Shown here in pieces: positions 1-8,626 of a DNA stretch of 30,462 nt; positions within the stretch are counted from its first letter, which is position 1, and the number at the start of each line of letters is the position of its first letter. The translations under genes and the position numbers were made by a program. Origin of the DNA: Clostridiaceae bacterium. Lineage in GTDB: Bacteria; Bacillota; Clostridia; Saccharofermentanales; DTU023. The stretch is taken from the NCBI GenBank assembly GCA_012798865.1, contig JAAZMK010000050.1, positions 1 through 30,462 on the forward strand. The letters are read 5' to 3'. The notes under the pieces were generated by a model. That model saw only the letters and a program-made list of their open reading frames with translations, was not told the origin of the DNA and searched no databases.

Positions 1-476
1 AGCGGAGTAAAACTGTACTCTTGTATTTGTCTGGATAGTCCATCGAGACTCATTTGAAATAATCGAATATCTCGGAGATTCACGCATTCGTCCAGTGCGT
101 GTTCAACGTCGGAATCGCGCACTGTCTGCGCCATATTATCCTGACCTGCAGCATACCAGAGTTCACCGATAAGAATATCATCAATGACTACGACATCAAA
201 AGCTGAGCGAACAGTCAAGCGGCATGGATCTTTGGATGCGAGAAAGGGAGGTAATCTAAATTCAAAATAGCCATCGCGTCCGGATATTTCAACTTCGGAG
301 AAAAGAATGCCATATTGTGTCTCAGGATCTATGGGTTCGTGGCGTTCTGCGGGAAAGCGTTCAAACTCGACAGCGACTTCGGTTTCGCTCTCGGCAAAAC
401 CGTAAAGTCTGTTAACCGCCTTCTGTTGCAAAACCATTCCATTGCCAAAAATGGTTGCCAATCGCAATTTTGACAT
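1..476 (-). CDS. Sialate O-acetylesterase-like protein (SGNH family), N-terminal part, runs off the window
   Basis: The frame stays open from an ATG at 476 to the left edge, giving 158 codons of an incomplete protein. It starts MSKLRLATIFGNGMVLQQ and continues with LYGFAESETEVAVEF, the usual opening of sialate O-acetylesterases, where a jelly-roll domain precedes the SGNH esterase fold. A GEVWLCSGQSNM-type block is expected near residue 110, and here it reads IGELWYAAGQDNM. The family nucleophile Ser in GQSNM is therefore Asp. The following DIRLFQMSLDG fits the family's NIRLF segment. A strong site (GGTGGGGAG) lies about 10 bases before the ATG. No signal peptide is visible, so the protein looks cytoplasmic. 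The family removes O-acetyl groups from sialic acid or acetylated sugars. The loss of Ser makes this copy doubtful as a normal esterase. The family call is fairly secure; the activity is not. Confidence 0.72.
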   Translation of the reverse strand, partial: MSKLRLATIFGNGMVLQQKAVNRLYGFAESETEVAVEFERFPAERHEPIDPETQYGILFSEVEISGRDGYFEFRLPPFLASKDPCRLTVRSAFDVVVIDDILIGELWYAAGQDNMAQTVRDSDVEHALDECVNLRDIRLFQMSLDGLSRQIQEYSFTP

Positions 477-495
477 CTGGACGCACTCCCCACCT

Positions 496-533
496 AAGCG
501 ATACTTCACCTGATTACAAAAGTACTATCGCTT
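496..533. repeat. Inverted repeat upstream of the esterase-like gene
   Basis: AAGCGATA (496-503) and TATCGCTT (526-533) are perfect 8-base inverted copies separated by 22 bases. A further CTT/AAG pair lies inside after a 3-base bulge. The element sits directly upstream of the ribosome binding site of the leftward esterase-like gene. In the leftward transcript it has no U-tract, so an operator or leader hairpin is more likely than a terminator. The functional assignment is weak. Confidence 0.3.
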
Positions 534-580
534 TTCTATCCTCTGTTCCGCAGCATCATAGAAATTAAGCTACGCTTGCC

Positions 581-610
581 ATTCTGACTGTCATTCAAGA
601 CGCTTGTCAA
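581..610 (-). promoter_or_regulatory. Candidate promoter for the esterase-like gene
   Basis: Read leftward, a perfect TTGACA -35 (610-605) is followed after 18 bases by CAGAAT (586-581), which matches 4 of 6 positions of a -10 box. It starts just after the stop codon of the DUF2344 gene. It would give the esterase-like gene its own transcript with a leader of about 100 bases containing the inverted repeat at 496-533. Confidence 0.35.
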
Positions 611-626
611 GTCAATGAAAAGTATA

Positions 627-1292
627 TCAGGACATGAAGTCGCAGTGAACGCGCTTTCGTACGATGCGCGCACCCAACGCGTCCTCCGGCGACAACTTTC
701 CGTCACATACAAGGGCATCGAGGAGCAAATCGATTCGCAAATGCAGATCGCTCCCGGCACCTCCCTTAAATTCGATTGAGTCATTGTCTATATTATACGT
801 CTCGAAGATTCTAGAGGAAATATCGATCTCTCGTGTCTTACCTTTTCGTGTCCACGGCACAACAACGCGACGTCCACCGCCAAATGTCAAAGAATACGCC
901 GGTCCGATCATCGGAGCTTCAATTCTGTAATCAGCCGCCTTAACGAGCGACATAAGACTCCTTTTCGTATTGGGCGCCTCTTCCCAATGAACAATTTCAA
1001 TACCTTGTGGAAATGAGCGGTTGAGACACAAGATCATCGGCTCAACATCAATACGATTCTTCAGAGTAACCTCAACAGGGTCTCGGCGAGTCTCGATGCC
1101 AACTCCGACTGGCAAGCCGAACACGAGAATTGGACGCGGGTTGAAAGCATCCTCCGTCCAAGCGATCGGCCATCCGGCACGATTGAAGGCACGCTCAAAC
1201 AGGCGCATATTGTCGAGATGGGCTATCCAAGCAGTCGCGCCGTGTCTGGCAAAATATAGAATCAGACGATTTTCCCCGGAGTTTTCCGTCAT
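627..1292 (-). CDS. DUF2344 / TIGR03936 radical-SAM-associated protein
   Basis: The 221-residue protein has the N-terminal pattern of the DUF2344 family: an ILYFARHGATAWIAHLDNMR-like start, then LFERAFNRAGWPIAW and FNPRPILVFGLPVGVG. This family is nearly always encoded next to, or fused with, the B12-binding radical SAM protein that lies immediately upstream here (4 bases between the two). The two are presumably co-translated and act together. The reaction is not known to me, and I do not assign one. In many Clostridia the pair sits beside RNase G and rplU-rpmA, but nothing of that cluster follows here. Family assignment is good; function is unknown. Confidence 0.8.
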   Translation of the reverse strand: MTENSGENRLILYFARHGATAWIAHLDNMRLFERAFNRAGWPIAWTEDAFNPRPILVFGLPVGVGIETRRDPVEVTLKNRIDVEPMILCLNRSFPQGIEIVHWEEAPNTKRSLMSLVKAADYRIEAPMIGPAYSLTFGGGRRVVVPWTRKGKTREIDISSRIFETYNIDNDSIEFKGGAGSDLHLRIDLLLDALVCDGKLSPEDALGARIVRKRVHCDFMS

Positions 1293-1296
1293 CGTA

Positions 1297-3207
1297 TCAC
1301 TTCCTCACTCCTGTATCGCTTCTAACCTTCGAAGACGGCAAACAGATGCCCGTTTGCCACAAGTCGCAACCACATACCGCACACCCGTCAAAGCAAGATA
1401 AGGTCACGCGCCCGTCACGTGCAAGTTTTCGCTCCCGCTCGAAAAAGTGTCGAGTCACGCCAAAATCGAGATGTTCCCATGGGAAAACCTCATCTTCATC
1501 GCGCTCACGTGTGTAAAAATCTGCCCCTCCTGGAATCAAAGACAAGGCAGCTGTCCAGATATCGGGATCAAAATGCTCATGCCAAGCATCGAGATAAGCT
1601 CCGGCACGCCAAGCGTGTTCGATGACGGAAGAAAGACGCCGATCACCGCGTGCGAGTACCGCCTCGACGACTGAACTTTCAAAATCATGCCAACGATATG
1701 AAATGCGACGATCACTCAAACCGTCCGCCAAAAGTTTTTGTTTTGCTCTCATTGCCTCGATCGAAATCTGACGCTCCCATTGAAAAGGAGTAAATGGCTT
1801 TGGTATGAAGAACGAGGTGCTGACTGTCATCATCAGTCGCTTGGAGCGCCTCTCCTTCGGTATATCGCGCCACACTGATAGAAGCCTCATCGTCAAATCG
1901 ACAATCGCTTGAACATCCTCTTCTGTCTCTGTCGGCAAACCGAGCATAAAGTAGAGTTTCAGTCGATCCCATCCGTTTTCGAATGCTGTTCTGGCAGCAT
2001 CAAATATATCGTTCTCAGTTAAATTTTTATTGATGACATCTCTCAATCTCTGTGTTCCAGCCTCAGGTGCAAAAGTCAGTCCTGCGCGACGTATTCTAGC
2101 CAAGCGTTCGGCGAGGTCACCTTCAAAACTATCCAGACGTAGAGAAGGAAGCGACAGATTGATATGCCGAGGCTCTGTCATCGGGAGAAGTGCGCGCGTC
2201 AGATCATCAAGATGTGAATAATCGGATGTCGAAAGTGATAACAGCCCAATTTCATCATACCCGGTAACGTCTATGAGGTGCTTTGCCGCATCAACGAGCT
2301 TCCCGAGAGAACGTTCGCGAAGCGGTCGATAAGTAAAACCCGCCTGACAGAATCGACATCCGCGCGCGCATCCTCTGAATATCTCGAGAACCATACGGTC
2401 ATGCGTCACCTCAATATTTGGAACAATCGGTGACTTCGGTATCGGAGTATGATCAAAATCGCGCACTAGCGCCTTTCTTACTTTTTTAGGCGCATGCGGC
2501 TCAATGACCTTGATTTCATTGATCCGACCGTCCTCCATATAATTCGGCTCATAGAATGAAGGTACATACACGCCATCCATGCTGCAAACTTGAAGAAAAA
2601 AGTAAGAATTAGATAATTTCGCCATCTTGCATTTTCTGTACTCATGTACAAGGTTGGGCAGTTGATATTCGCCATCACCTAGCATGATGAGATCAAAAAA
2701 TGGTGCCATGGGCTCCAAATTACATGCGACCGGTCCACCGGCAACAACAAGCGGATCGTTTTTACCGCGATCTGCTGCGTAGAGAGGAATCCCAGCAAGG
2801 TCAAGCATTTCGAGAACAGCCGTATATGCCAATTCATAGTGTAATGAGAAACCGATCAAATCGAACTCATTTAACGGCGTCATCGTCTCGATCGAGACGA
2901 TAGGAAGATTATTCTCTCTGAGCAACATACGAAGATCGACATCAGGAGCGAAACAGCGCTCACAAAAGATGTAATCTTCACAATTTAGCGCCGAATAGAG
3001 AACTTGAATAGCCAAGTTAGACATGCCGATTTCGTAAAGATCGGGAAAGCAAAGTGCGAAGTGAACGCGCTCGGTGCAAGAAAGTGAGAAAAAATCACGA
3101 CTCTTGTCGATTGCGTTCAGTTCTCCTCCGACATAACGCGCCGGTTTGTTAACCCTTCGCAGTATCGAACGGTAAAGAGGTGAATCAAACCTTTCCATCT
3201 CGGACAA
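1297..3207 (-). CDS. B12-binding radical SAM protein, TIGR03960 family
   Basis: This 636-residue protein has a cobalamin-binding-like N-terminal half: FPDLYEIGMSNLAIQVLY near 54-71, DLIGFSLHYELAYTAVLEML near 115-134 and VVAGGPVACNLEPMAPFFD near 154-172. A radical SAM core follows with the cluster motif C280-x3-C284-x2-C287 (FRGCARGCRFCQAG). Later segments LTFAPEAGTQRLRDVINK and LKLYFMLGLPTETEEDV fit the SAM-binding barrel. The C-terminus carries a further cysteine group (CFDGCAVCGC), typical of this family and possibly holding another metal site. It starts at the base next to the pgi stop codon and ends 4 bases before the DUF2344 partner. The substrate is unknown; the conserved pairing suggests a modification carried out jointly by both proteins. 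Confidence 0.88.
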   Translation of the reverse strand: MSEMERFDSPLYRSILRRVNKPARYVGGELNAIDKSRDFFSLSCTERVHFALCFPDLYEIGMSNLAIQVLYSALNCEDYIFCERCFAPDVDLRMLLRENNLPIVSIETMTPLNEFDLIGFSLHYELAYTAVLEMLDLAGIPLYAADRGKNDPLVVAGGPVACNLEPMAPFFDLIMLGDGEYQLPNLVHEYRKCKMAKLSNSYFFLQVCSMDGVYVPSFYEPNYMEDGRINEIKVIEPHAPKKVRKALVRDFDHTPIPKSPIVPNIEVTHDRMVLEIFRGCARGCRFCQAGFTYRPLRERSLGKLVDAAKHLIDVTGYDEIGLLSLSTSDYSHLDDLTRALLPMTEPRHINLSLPSLRLDSFEGDLAERLARIRRAGLTFAPEAGTQRLRDVINKNLTENDIFDAARTAFENGWDRLKLYFMLGLPTETEEDVQAIVDLTMRLLSVWRDIPKERRSKRLMMTVSTSFFIPKPFTPFQWERQISIEAMRAKQKLLADGLSDRRISYRWHDFESSVVEAVLARGDRRLSSVIEHAWRAGAYLDAWHEHFDPDIWTAALSLIPGGADFYTRERDEDEVFPWEHLDFGVTRHFFERERKLARDGRVTLSCFDGCAVCGCDLWQTGICLPSSKVRSDTGVRK

Positions 3208-4620
3208 TCAGTCTTTGTCCTCTGCGGAGGAGCGAAGCAGCTCTTCTCGCACTTTCTCATATCCGGGCTTTCCGAGAAGCGCGAACATATTGCGTTTATA
3301 CGCCTCAACGCCCGGTTGGTTAAAGGGATTGACGCCGTTCATAATACATGAGAGCGCACATGCCCTCTCAAAAAAGTAAATCAATGCACCGAGCGATTCG
3401 GGAGAGCGATCTTCGAGCTCAATACGTATATTCGGGACACCGCCCGAGACATGTGCCAGGGCTGTTCCCCTTGAAGCCTGGCGATTGACGAAACTCATCG
3501 GCTGACCTGCGAGATACTCAAGCTGGTCAAGATCAGCGAGGTCGCTGGGTATTGCGATATCGTGTCTGACATTCGCAAAATCGATTACCGTCTCAAAAAA
3601 TACACGCGGACCCTCTTGAATAAGTTGTCCGAGTGAGTGAAGATCAGTTGTCAAGTCGACGCTCATCGTAATGACGCCCTTTCCGTCTTTTCCTTCACTC
3701 TCACCGAATAGCTGCTTCCACCACTCGGCAAAATAGCGCATGGACGGCTCGTAGCATGCGAGAATTTCAGCCTGATAGCCTTTTCTCATGAGAAGAATTC
3801 GATTGACAGCGTAACAATCGACCGCTGATAGACCCTCAGAAAGCGGTGTCTTCGAACGCTTGCGCTCCGAACGCGCACCATCCAGCAACGCCCGAATATC
3901 AATCCCTGCTACGGCGATCGGCAAGAGCCCTACCGGCGTCAATACAGAATAGCGACCACCGATATCATCGGGGATTACGTAAGTAGTGAGCCCCATCTGC
4001 TCGGCGTAACGGCGGAGCGCGCCGCGTTTTTCATCTGTCGTGATCACGATGTGCTTTGCGAGTTCTTCACGTGACGCGTGCCGGAACAGTCTGTCGCGAA
4101 GGATGCGAAACGCGATCGCCGGTTCAGTCGTCGTCCCCGATTTCGAGATGACATTGAGCGCAACACGTTTACCCTCGACGACTTCAAGGAGATCATGAAG
4201 ATAGTCGGAGCTGATCTGATGTCCGGCGAAGAGAACAAGAGGACCTCCTCTCCTCTCTTTGGGCAGAGATAATGAAAAATGGTGCGAGAGCGCCTCAATA
4301 ACCGCACGTGCACCAAGGTAGGAACCACCTATCCCGACAACGATCAAAACATCGAAGTCTCGGCGAATGCGATCAGCCGTCTCCTCGATACACGCAATCG
4401 TCTCCTCCGGAAGCGACACAGGAAGATCGAGCCACCCGGTGTATTCCGAACCGGGACAGGTGCGACCGTCGAGCAGATCGCGCGCTGCCAAAAGTTGGCA
4501 TTCCATCTGTTTACGTTCATGAGGCGCGATAAATTGATTTGTAAGGTGATCATTCAGTTTTAGCAAGGATATTACCTCTTTCTCTCTATCTTGATGGATT
4601 GAATACGGGTCTAACCGCAC
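3208..4620 (-). CDS. pgi: Glucose-6-phosphate isomerase
   Basis: This 470-residue cytoplasmic enzyme interconverts glucose 6-phosphate and fructose 6-phosphate in glycolysis and gluconeogenesis. Visible landmarks are VGIGGSYLGARAVIEAL (95-111), the phosphosugar-binding ISKSGTTTEPA (158-168), the family signature GGRYSVLTPVGLLP (221-234), a catalytic-region LFGESEGKDGKG (304-315), HVSGG, and a C-terminal NPFNQPGVEAYKRN containing the active-site lysine. The length is normal for the short bacterial form. It lies 20 bases after the NfeD-like gene and abuts the radical SAM gene, so it appears to be an internal cistron of the long leftward operon. Confidence 0.96.
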   Translation of the reverse strand: MRLDPYSIHQDREKEVISLLKLNDHLTNQFIAPHERKQMECQLLAARDLLDGRTCPGSEYTGWLDLPVSLPEETIACIEETADRIRRDFDVLIVVGIGGSYLGARAVIEALSHHFSLSLPKERRGGPLVLFAGHQISSDYLHDLLEVVEGKRVALNVISKSGTTTEPAIAFRILRDRLFRHASREELAKHIVITTDEKRGALRRYAEQMGLTTYVIPDDIGGRYSVLTPVGLLPIAVAGIDIRALLDGARSERKRSKTPLSEGLSAVDCYAVNRILLMRKGYQAEILACYEPSMRYFAEWWKQLFGESEGKDGKGVITMSVDLTTDLHSLGQLIQEGPRVFFETVIDFANVRHDIAIPSDLADLDQLEYLAGQPMSFVNRQASRGTALAHVSGGVPNIRIELEDRSPESLGALIYFFERACALSCIMNGVNPFNQPGVEAYKRNMFALLGKPGYEKVREELLRSSAEDKD

Positions 4621-4640
4621 GACACAATCATCGATTATAA

Positions 4641-5015
4641 CTACAGAGCCCGAACGATGTATCGGTTCGAATCGCCTCCAGTCACGCGCACGACGCGCCC
4701 CTTAGAGATGATCTCATCCGATATGGCGGGATAGACGATATCGAGTATGTATTCGTCTTTGTGAGGATCTGCCGCACGATCCGTCTCCTCATCCTGCGTA
4801 CCCAGAGGTCGAATGTTTCCCATTTTTGAAGGTCGAATGGCACTGACGACGAGCGCACGCTTTCCGACGAGGCTATCACTATTCTGTGCTACTAATTCAC
4901 GTACTCGTTTTTCCAGTTTGCGACGGATAACTATCAGGACAATGACGATAAGAGCAAGTCCCATCAAAATACCACCAAGCAAATAGATAAATCTGCTAAT
5001 CTCGGAGGGTGTCAT
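4641..5015 (-). CDS. Small NfeD-like membrane protein (one TM plus OB-fold-like domain)
   Basis: The protein has 124 residues. One transmembrane helix at about 9-30 is followed by a basic stretch (RRKLEKRVRE). The soluble tail contains LVGKRALVVSAIRPSKMGNI (49-68) and ends with AISDEIISKGRVVRVTGGDSNRYIVRAL. This follows the pattern of NfeD C-terminal OB-fold domains: G-k-x-G-x-a-x-x-x-l-R-P-x-G-x-v, then an S-x-x-x-I-x-x-G-x-x-V-x-V strand. NfeD-type proteins usually partner a flotillin/stomatin protein, but none is in the window. It is 3 bases downstream of the DUF975 gene and likely co-translated with it. The identification rests on pattern similarity only. Confidence 0.55.
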   Translation of the reverse strand: MTPSEISRFIYLLGGILMGLALIVIVLIVIRRKLEKRVRELVAQNSDSLVGKRALVVSAIRPSKMGNIRPLGTQDEETDRAADPHKDEYILDIVYPAISDEIISKGRVVRVTGGDSNRYIVRAL

Positions 5016-5018
5016 AGG

Positions 5019-6041
5019 TCAACTCCCGGAAAACATCCGCACATATCCGAGCTCCTCCATCGTCAATTCTTGACACTCAACTAGATAATCGCGGCGGTTT
5101 TTGTACGCCTCCACCCATGTCGCTTCATAATACGGGAACACTAAGAAGATCGAAATACCTGGGAGACAGATGCACATGGCAGCAACAATAAACCAGCCTG
5201 CAAAAGATAAATCCAGGACTAAGAACCTCCACAATGAACCTTTTGACATCTGCTTAGAAAGAGTAAGAGCGCGACGTGTTCCTATGTGAGGATTATCCGC
5301 CAATATGTAGTCGGTCATTTTATACTGGTAACGCTTAAATCGCAGAACAATCAAAAAGATGAGCAGCACGGTGCCAACGACTGCAAAAAATGCCGGTGAA
5401 TAGAATAAGCCCGGCAGTCCGTACGCCTCTAGTACACGGTCAACTAATTCGGGCGTAATTGAATTCGAGCCCGTCTTTACGAACGCTATAAAGAGTAGAA
5501 CGATAGGCGTAAAGAGAAAAAAATTAAAGAGAATAACAGGAACAGACCACACAAAAAGCCACATCGACTTCCAAAAAGCTGCCTTAAATGCCGCAATATA
5601 TTGACCACGCTTGAAAGGTGAAAACAAGAGCTCCATCGGCGGTGTCGCGTAGTGAGGATGAGATGCGCGCAGAAACCAGCGCTTTAAGCCAATTTTTAAC
5701 ACGTTCCCTACGAAAAGCGAGTACAAAAAAGGTACCGTGATAATTAAGAAAAGCACAACGATCAACAGTGGACGGTTCGACAAAAGAGGTTGGAACAAAT
5801 CTCTCAAAAAAGCAGTCACTCTGCCGAGCGAATCGACATCCACATCATATACACCGACCTTCATTCTAAAAGGAGTGAACGATGTTAACGAGTTGGTCAG
5901 GAAAGTCGCAAAGCCTGAAAGCAACTGCGTGACAATCAGTGCCAGTAAAACAGCTACCAAAGCGGCGCCATATTTCCCCTTAAGATTCTCCCTCGCGTTC
6001 CTCTTCAGATAGGCACGATCGAAATAATTAGCATGATTCAT
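5019..6041 (-). CDS. DUF975 family integral membrane protein
   Basis: The 340-residue protein has several hydrophobic helices (about 27-47, 90-115, 155-185, 215-235 and 275-305). The N-terminus (YLKRNARENLKGKYGAALVA) matches the R-x-x-A-R-E-x-L-K-G-x-y opening of DUF975 proteins. The C-terminal half has the other hallmark, a YILADNPHIGTRRALTLSKQ segment, then SLWRFLVLDLSFAGWFIVAA and FPYYEATWVEAYKNRRDYL. The biochemical role of the family is unknown. It lies 25 bases after the Clp ATPase gene and 3 bases before the NfeD-like gene, so the two membrane proteins may work together. Confidence 0.75.
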   Translation of the reverse strand: MNHANYFDRAYLKRNARENLKGKYGAALVAVLLALIVTQLLSGFATFLTNSLTSFTPFRMKVGVYDVDVDSLGRVTAFLRDLFQPLLSNRPLLIVVLFLIITVPFLYSLFVGNVLKIGLKRWFLRASHPHYATPPMELLFSPFKRGQYIAAFKAAFWKSMWLFVWSVPVILFNFFLFTPIVLLFIAFVKTGSNSITPELVDRVLEAYGLPGLFYSPAFFAVVGTVLLIFLIVLRFKRYQYKMTDYILADNPHIGTRRALTLSKQMSKGSLWRFLVLDLSFAGWFIVAAMCICLPGISIFLVFPYYEATWVEAYKNRRDYLVECQELTMEELGYVRMFSGS

Positions 6042-6066
6042 ACTGATATCCCACCTGCCACGATTC

Positions 6067-8556
6067 TCAATTCCAGCTGAACGTGAAACAACCGCTACTG
6101 TCTGTTATCGTGTTACCAACGCGCTCAAGCGGCTTACTTCCCTCTTGAGAGATATCGACCGTTATCGTCGTCGCATCGACAATCGCTCTCGACAACCAAA
6201 GATCAGAAAGCGTATCTTCTATACGACGTTGGATTAATCTTCTAAGTGGTCTAGCGCCGAAACTCGGATCATATCCGTCACGCGCCAGCACGTCGCGCGC
6301 AGCGTCTGTTACTTCAAGTGTTACGCCGCGCCTGTCGAGATCGCGTTTTGGATCCTTTAGCATGAGGTCGACAATCTCCCTAATCTCCTCTCTAGAAAGC
6401 TCGTGAAAAACGATGATCTCATCGATTCTGTTGAGAAATTCCGGTCTGAAAAGATCCTTCAAGACGGTATCGACACGTTCCTCCATCGCCTGGTGACCGT
6501 GCGATCCAAAACCGATACCATGCGACTTCAGCGTCGTTCCGGCGTTCGAAGTCATGACGATGATGGCATTTTTAAAACTGACGACGCGACCGTGACTATC
6601 AGTCAGGCGACCGTCGTCCAAGATTTGCAACAACATATTGTATACATCGGCATGTGCTTTCTCTATCTCATCGAAAAGGACAACGCTGTAAGGTCTGCGC
6701 CTGATCTTTTCAGTCAGTTGACCGCCCTCGTCATACCCAATGTATCCGGGAGGAGATCCGATGAGTTTGCTGACAGTATGTGCCTCCATGAACTCAGACA
6801 TATCGAGGCGGATCAGGTTGTCCTCCGAGTCAAACATGACCTCAGCTAACGTTTTCACCAACTCAGTCTTTCCGACGCCTGTTGGTCCGACAAACAGAAA
6901 TGAAGCGGGCTTATTCTTTTGAGAGAAGCCAGCTCTCGATCGCCTGACGGCACGCGCGAGAGCGCCGATGGCTTCATCTTGACCGATGACGCGTTCGTGA
7001 AGCTTCTCCTCGAGATTGAGAAGGCGCTCCGTCTCAGATTCAGTCAGACGCTGAACCGGAATCCCAGTCCACATTTCGACGACACCGGCAATGTCCTGAT
7101 CCGTCATGACGACAGGCTGGCAAATTTTCTCGACTTCCGCGATCTCATCGAGTACACGCATCAGCTCAGAGCGTATATTAGCCTGCGTCTCATAGAGCGG
7201 CAACGCATCATCCTTCGAAGTGAGCTCCGCGATTTCCTTCTCGTTGTCATTTTGCCACTCTTCCAGCTCCAGTCGACGGTCATGGAGCTCTTTCAACTCC
7301 GTCAAACACGTTGAATCAAGATTCTGACGCGAGCCGGCTTCGTCGATCAAATCGATTGACTTGTCTGGTTGGTATCGATCCATAATATACCGATCAGAGA
7401 GCCGCACGGCTGTCTCAAGTACTGGCGTCGGATAAATTACGTGATGATGTTTCTCGTAATAATCTTTGATGCCGATAAGAATCTGCAATGTATCTTCAGC
7501 CGACGGCTCCTCAATAATGACCTTCTGAAAACGGCGTTCTAAAGCGGAATCCTTCTCAATAAAACGGCGATACTCGTCAAGTGTCGTCGATCCGATAACC
7601 TTAATCTCTCCGCGAGCTAAAGCAGGTTTAAGAATGTTGGCGGCATTCATGGCGCCCTCGGCATCGCCGGCGCCCATGATGTTATGGAGCTCGTCGATCA
7701 CGAGAATCACATTGCCCGCACGTCGAGCGTCCTCAACAACGCCTTTCATACGACTCTCAAACTGCCCTCTAAATTGCGTTCCGGCAACCATCGCAGTCAT
7801 ATCTAGCAGATATAATTCTTGTCCGAGCAGTTTGGCAGGCACGTTGCCCTCAACAATGCGAACAGCAAGACCCTCGGCGATTGCCGATTTGCCTACGCCA
7901 GCCTCCCCGATCAGCGCGGGGTTATTTTTCGTTCTGCGATTAAGAATCTGAATGGTGCGAGCCAGTTCTTCGTCACGACCGATAATGCGGTCGATCCTAC
8001 CGGCCGCGGCTTCCTCTGTCAAGTTGATGGCAAATTGCTCGAGAAATTTGAGCTTACGTTCACGCTTACCTTTCGCCTTTTTCTTGTCTTTCGCAATCTT
8101 GCGGTAGCCGGCGACGTCATCTGCTTCACCACCTACGTTTGCGGGCATAAGCTCGCCGATTGAAGCGTGCGGTCGAAGCGTCGGTCGAGTTCCGCGACTA
8201 TCTGGAGAGTCATCTTTCTCGTCTTCCCCATCTGATCGATCGGGATTTTGAGAGATGAGACCGGCATCCGCACCTGCAAACGGCATCATTCCAGACATTT
8301 CCCCGGACAAAAGCGCCTTCAATAAATCCTCAGGACTCTGCGCTGAAATACCGGCGAGAACCTCATTCATTTGCGCAGTAATTTCATCGATATTGTCTTG
8401 ATTGATTCCCGCTTGTGATAAAAGTTGCTCAATCCCGGGAAGCTCGGCTTCATAAGCACACTTTAGGCATATCCCTTGCATGCGCGATTCGCCGTCCTCT
8501 ATTCTAGTGGTAAACACTACGGCTTCATTTTTATGACAAATGGAACACTTGCTCAT
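6067..8556 (-). CDS. ClpE/ClpC-like AAA+ ATPase with N-terminal zinc finger
   Basis: This 829-residue Hsp100 unfoldase would pair with ClpP. It begins with a four-cysteine zinc finger (C4-x2-C7 and C30-x2-C33), as in ClpE. An acidic/low-complexity stretch at about 85-165 takes the place of the double Clp-N repeat of ClpC. The first AAA+ module has GEAGVGKS (217-224) and VIDEL (286-290). A short coiled middle domain (about 415-480) resembles a UVR/M domain. The second AAA+ module has GPTGVGKT (557-564) and LFDEIEK. An IGF tripeptide (681-683) in the expected loop suggests ClpP docking. The C-terminus after about 805 looks unlike standard ClpC/ClpE. No CtsR-type AGGTCAAA repeats were seen upstream; it follows uvrA by 70 bases, with AGGACGGA as binding site. 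Confidence 0.88.
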   Translation of the reverse strand: MSKCSICHKNEAVVFTTRIEDGESRMQGICLKCAYEAELPGIEQLLSQAGINQDNIDEITAQMNEVLAGISAQSPEDLLKALLSGEMSGMMPFAGADAGLISQNPDRSDGEDEKDDSPDSRGTRPTLRPHASIGELMPANVGGEADDVAGYRKIAKDKKKAKGKRERKLKFLEQFAINLTEEAAAGRIDRIIGRDEELARTIQILNRRTKNNPALIGEAGVGKSAIAEGLAVRIVEGNVPAKLLGQELYLLDMTAMVAGTQFRGQFESRMKGVVEDARRAGNVILVIDELHNIMGAGDAEGAMNAANILKPALARGEIKVIGSTTLDEYRRFIEKDSALERRFQKVIIEEPSAEDTLQILIGIKDYYEKHHHVIYPTPVLETAVRLSDRYIMDRYQPDKSIDLIDEAGSRQNLDSTCLTELKELHDRRLELEEWQNDNEKEIAELTSKDDALPLYETQANIRSELMRVLDEIAEVEKICQPVVMTDQDIAGVVEMWTGIPVQRLTESETERLLNLEEKLHERVIGQDEAIGALARAVRRSRAGFSQKNKPASFLFVGPTGVGKTELVKTLAEVMFDSEDNLIRLDMSEFMEAHTVSKLIGSPPGYIGYDEGGQLTEKIRRRPYSVVLFDEIEKAHADVYNMLLQILDDGRLTDSHGRVVSFKNAIIVMTSNAGTTLKSHGIGFGSHGHQAMEERVDTVLKDLFRPEFLNRIDEIIVFHELSREEIREIVDLMLKDPKRDLDRRGVTLEVTDAARDVLARDGYDPSFGARPLRRLIQRRIEDTLSDLWLSRAIVDATTITVDISQEGSKPLERVGNTITDSSGCFTFSWN

Positions 8557-8626
8557 TTTTCCGTCCTAACTCAGTCTCCACTCTATATGATAGTTGAAAA
8601 ACTGCTAATTTTACAAGCTCAGAGAC

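Noticed and set aside
6403..6849. 148-codon open frame on the plus strand
   Set aside because: It lies antisense to the conserved second AAA+ module of the Clp ATPase, has no recognisable domain or ribosome binding site, and is a shadow of the real gene.
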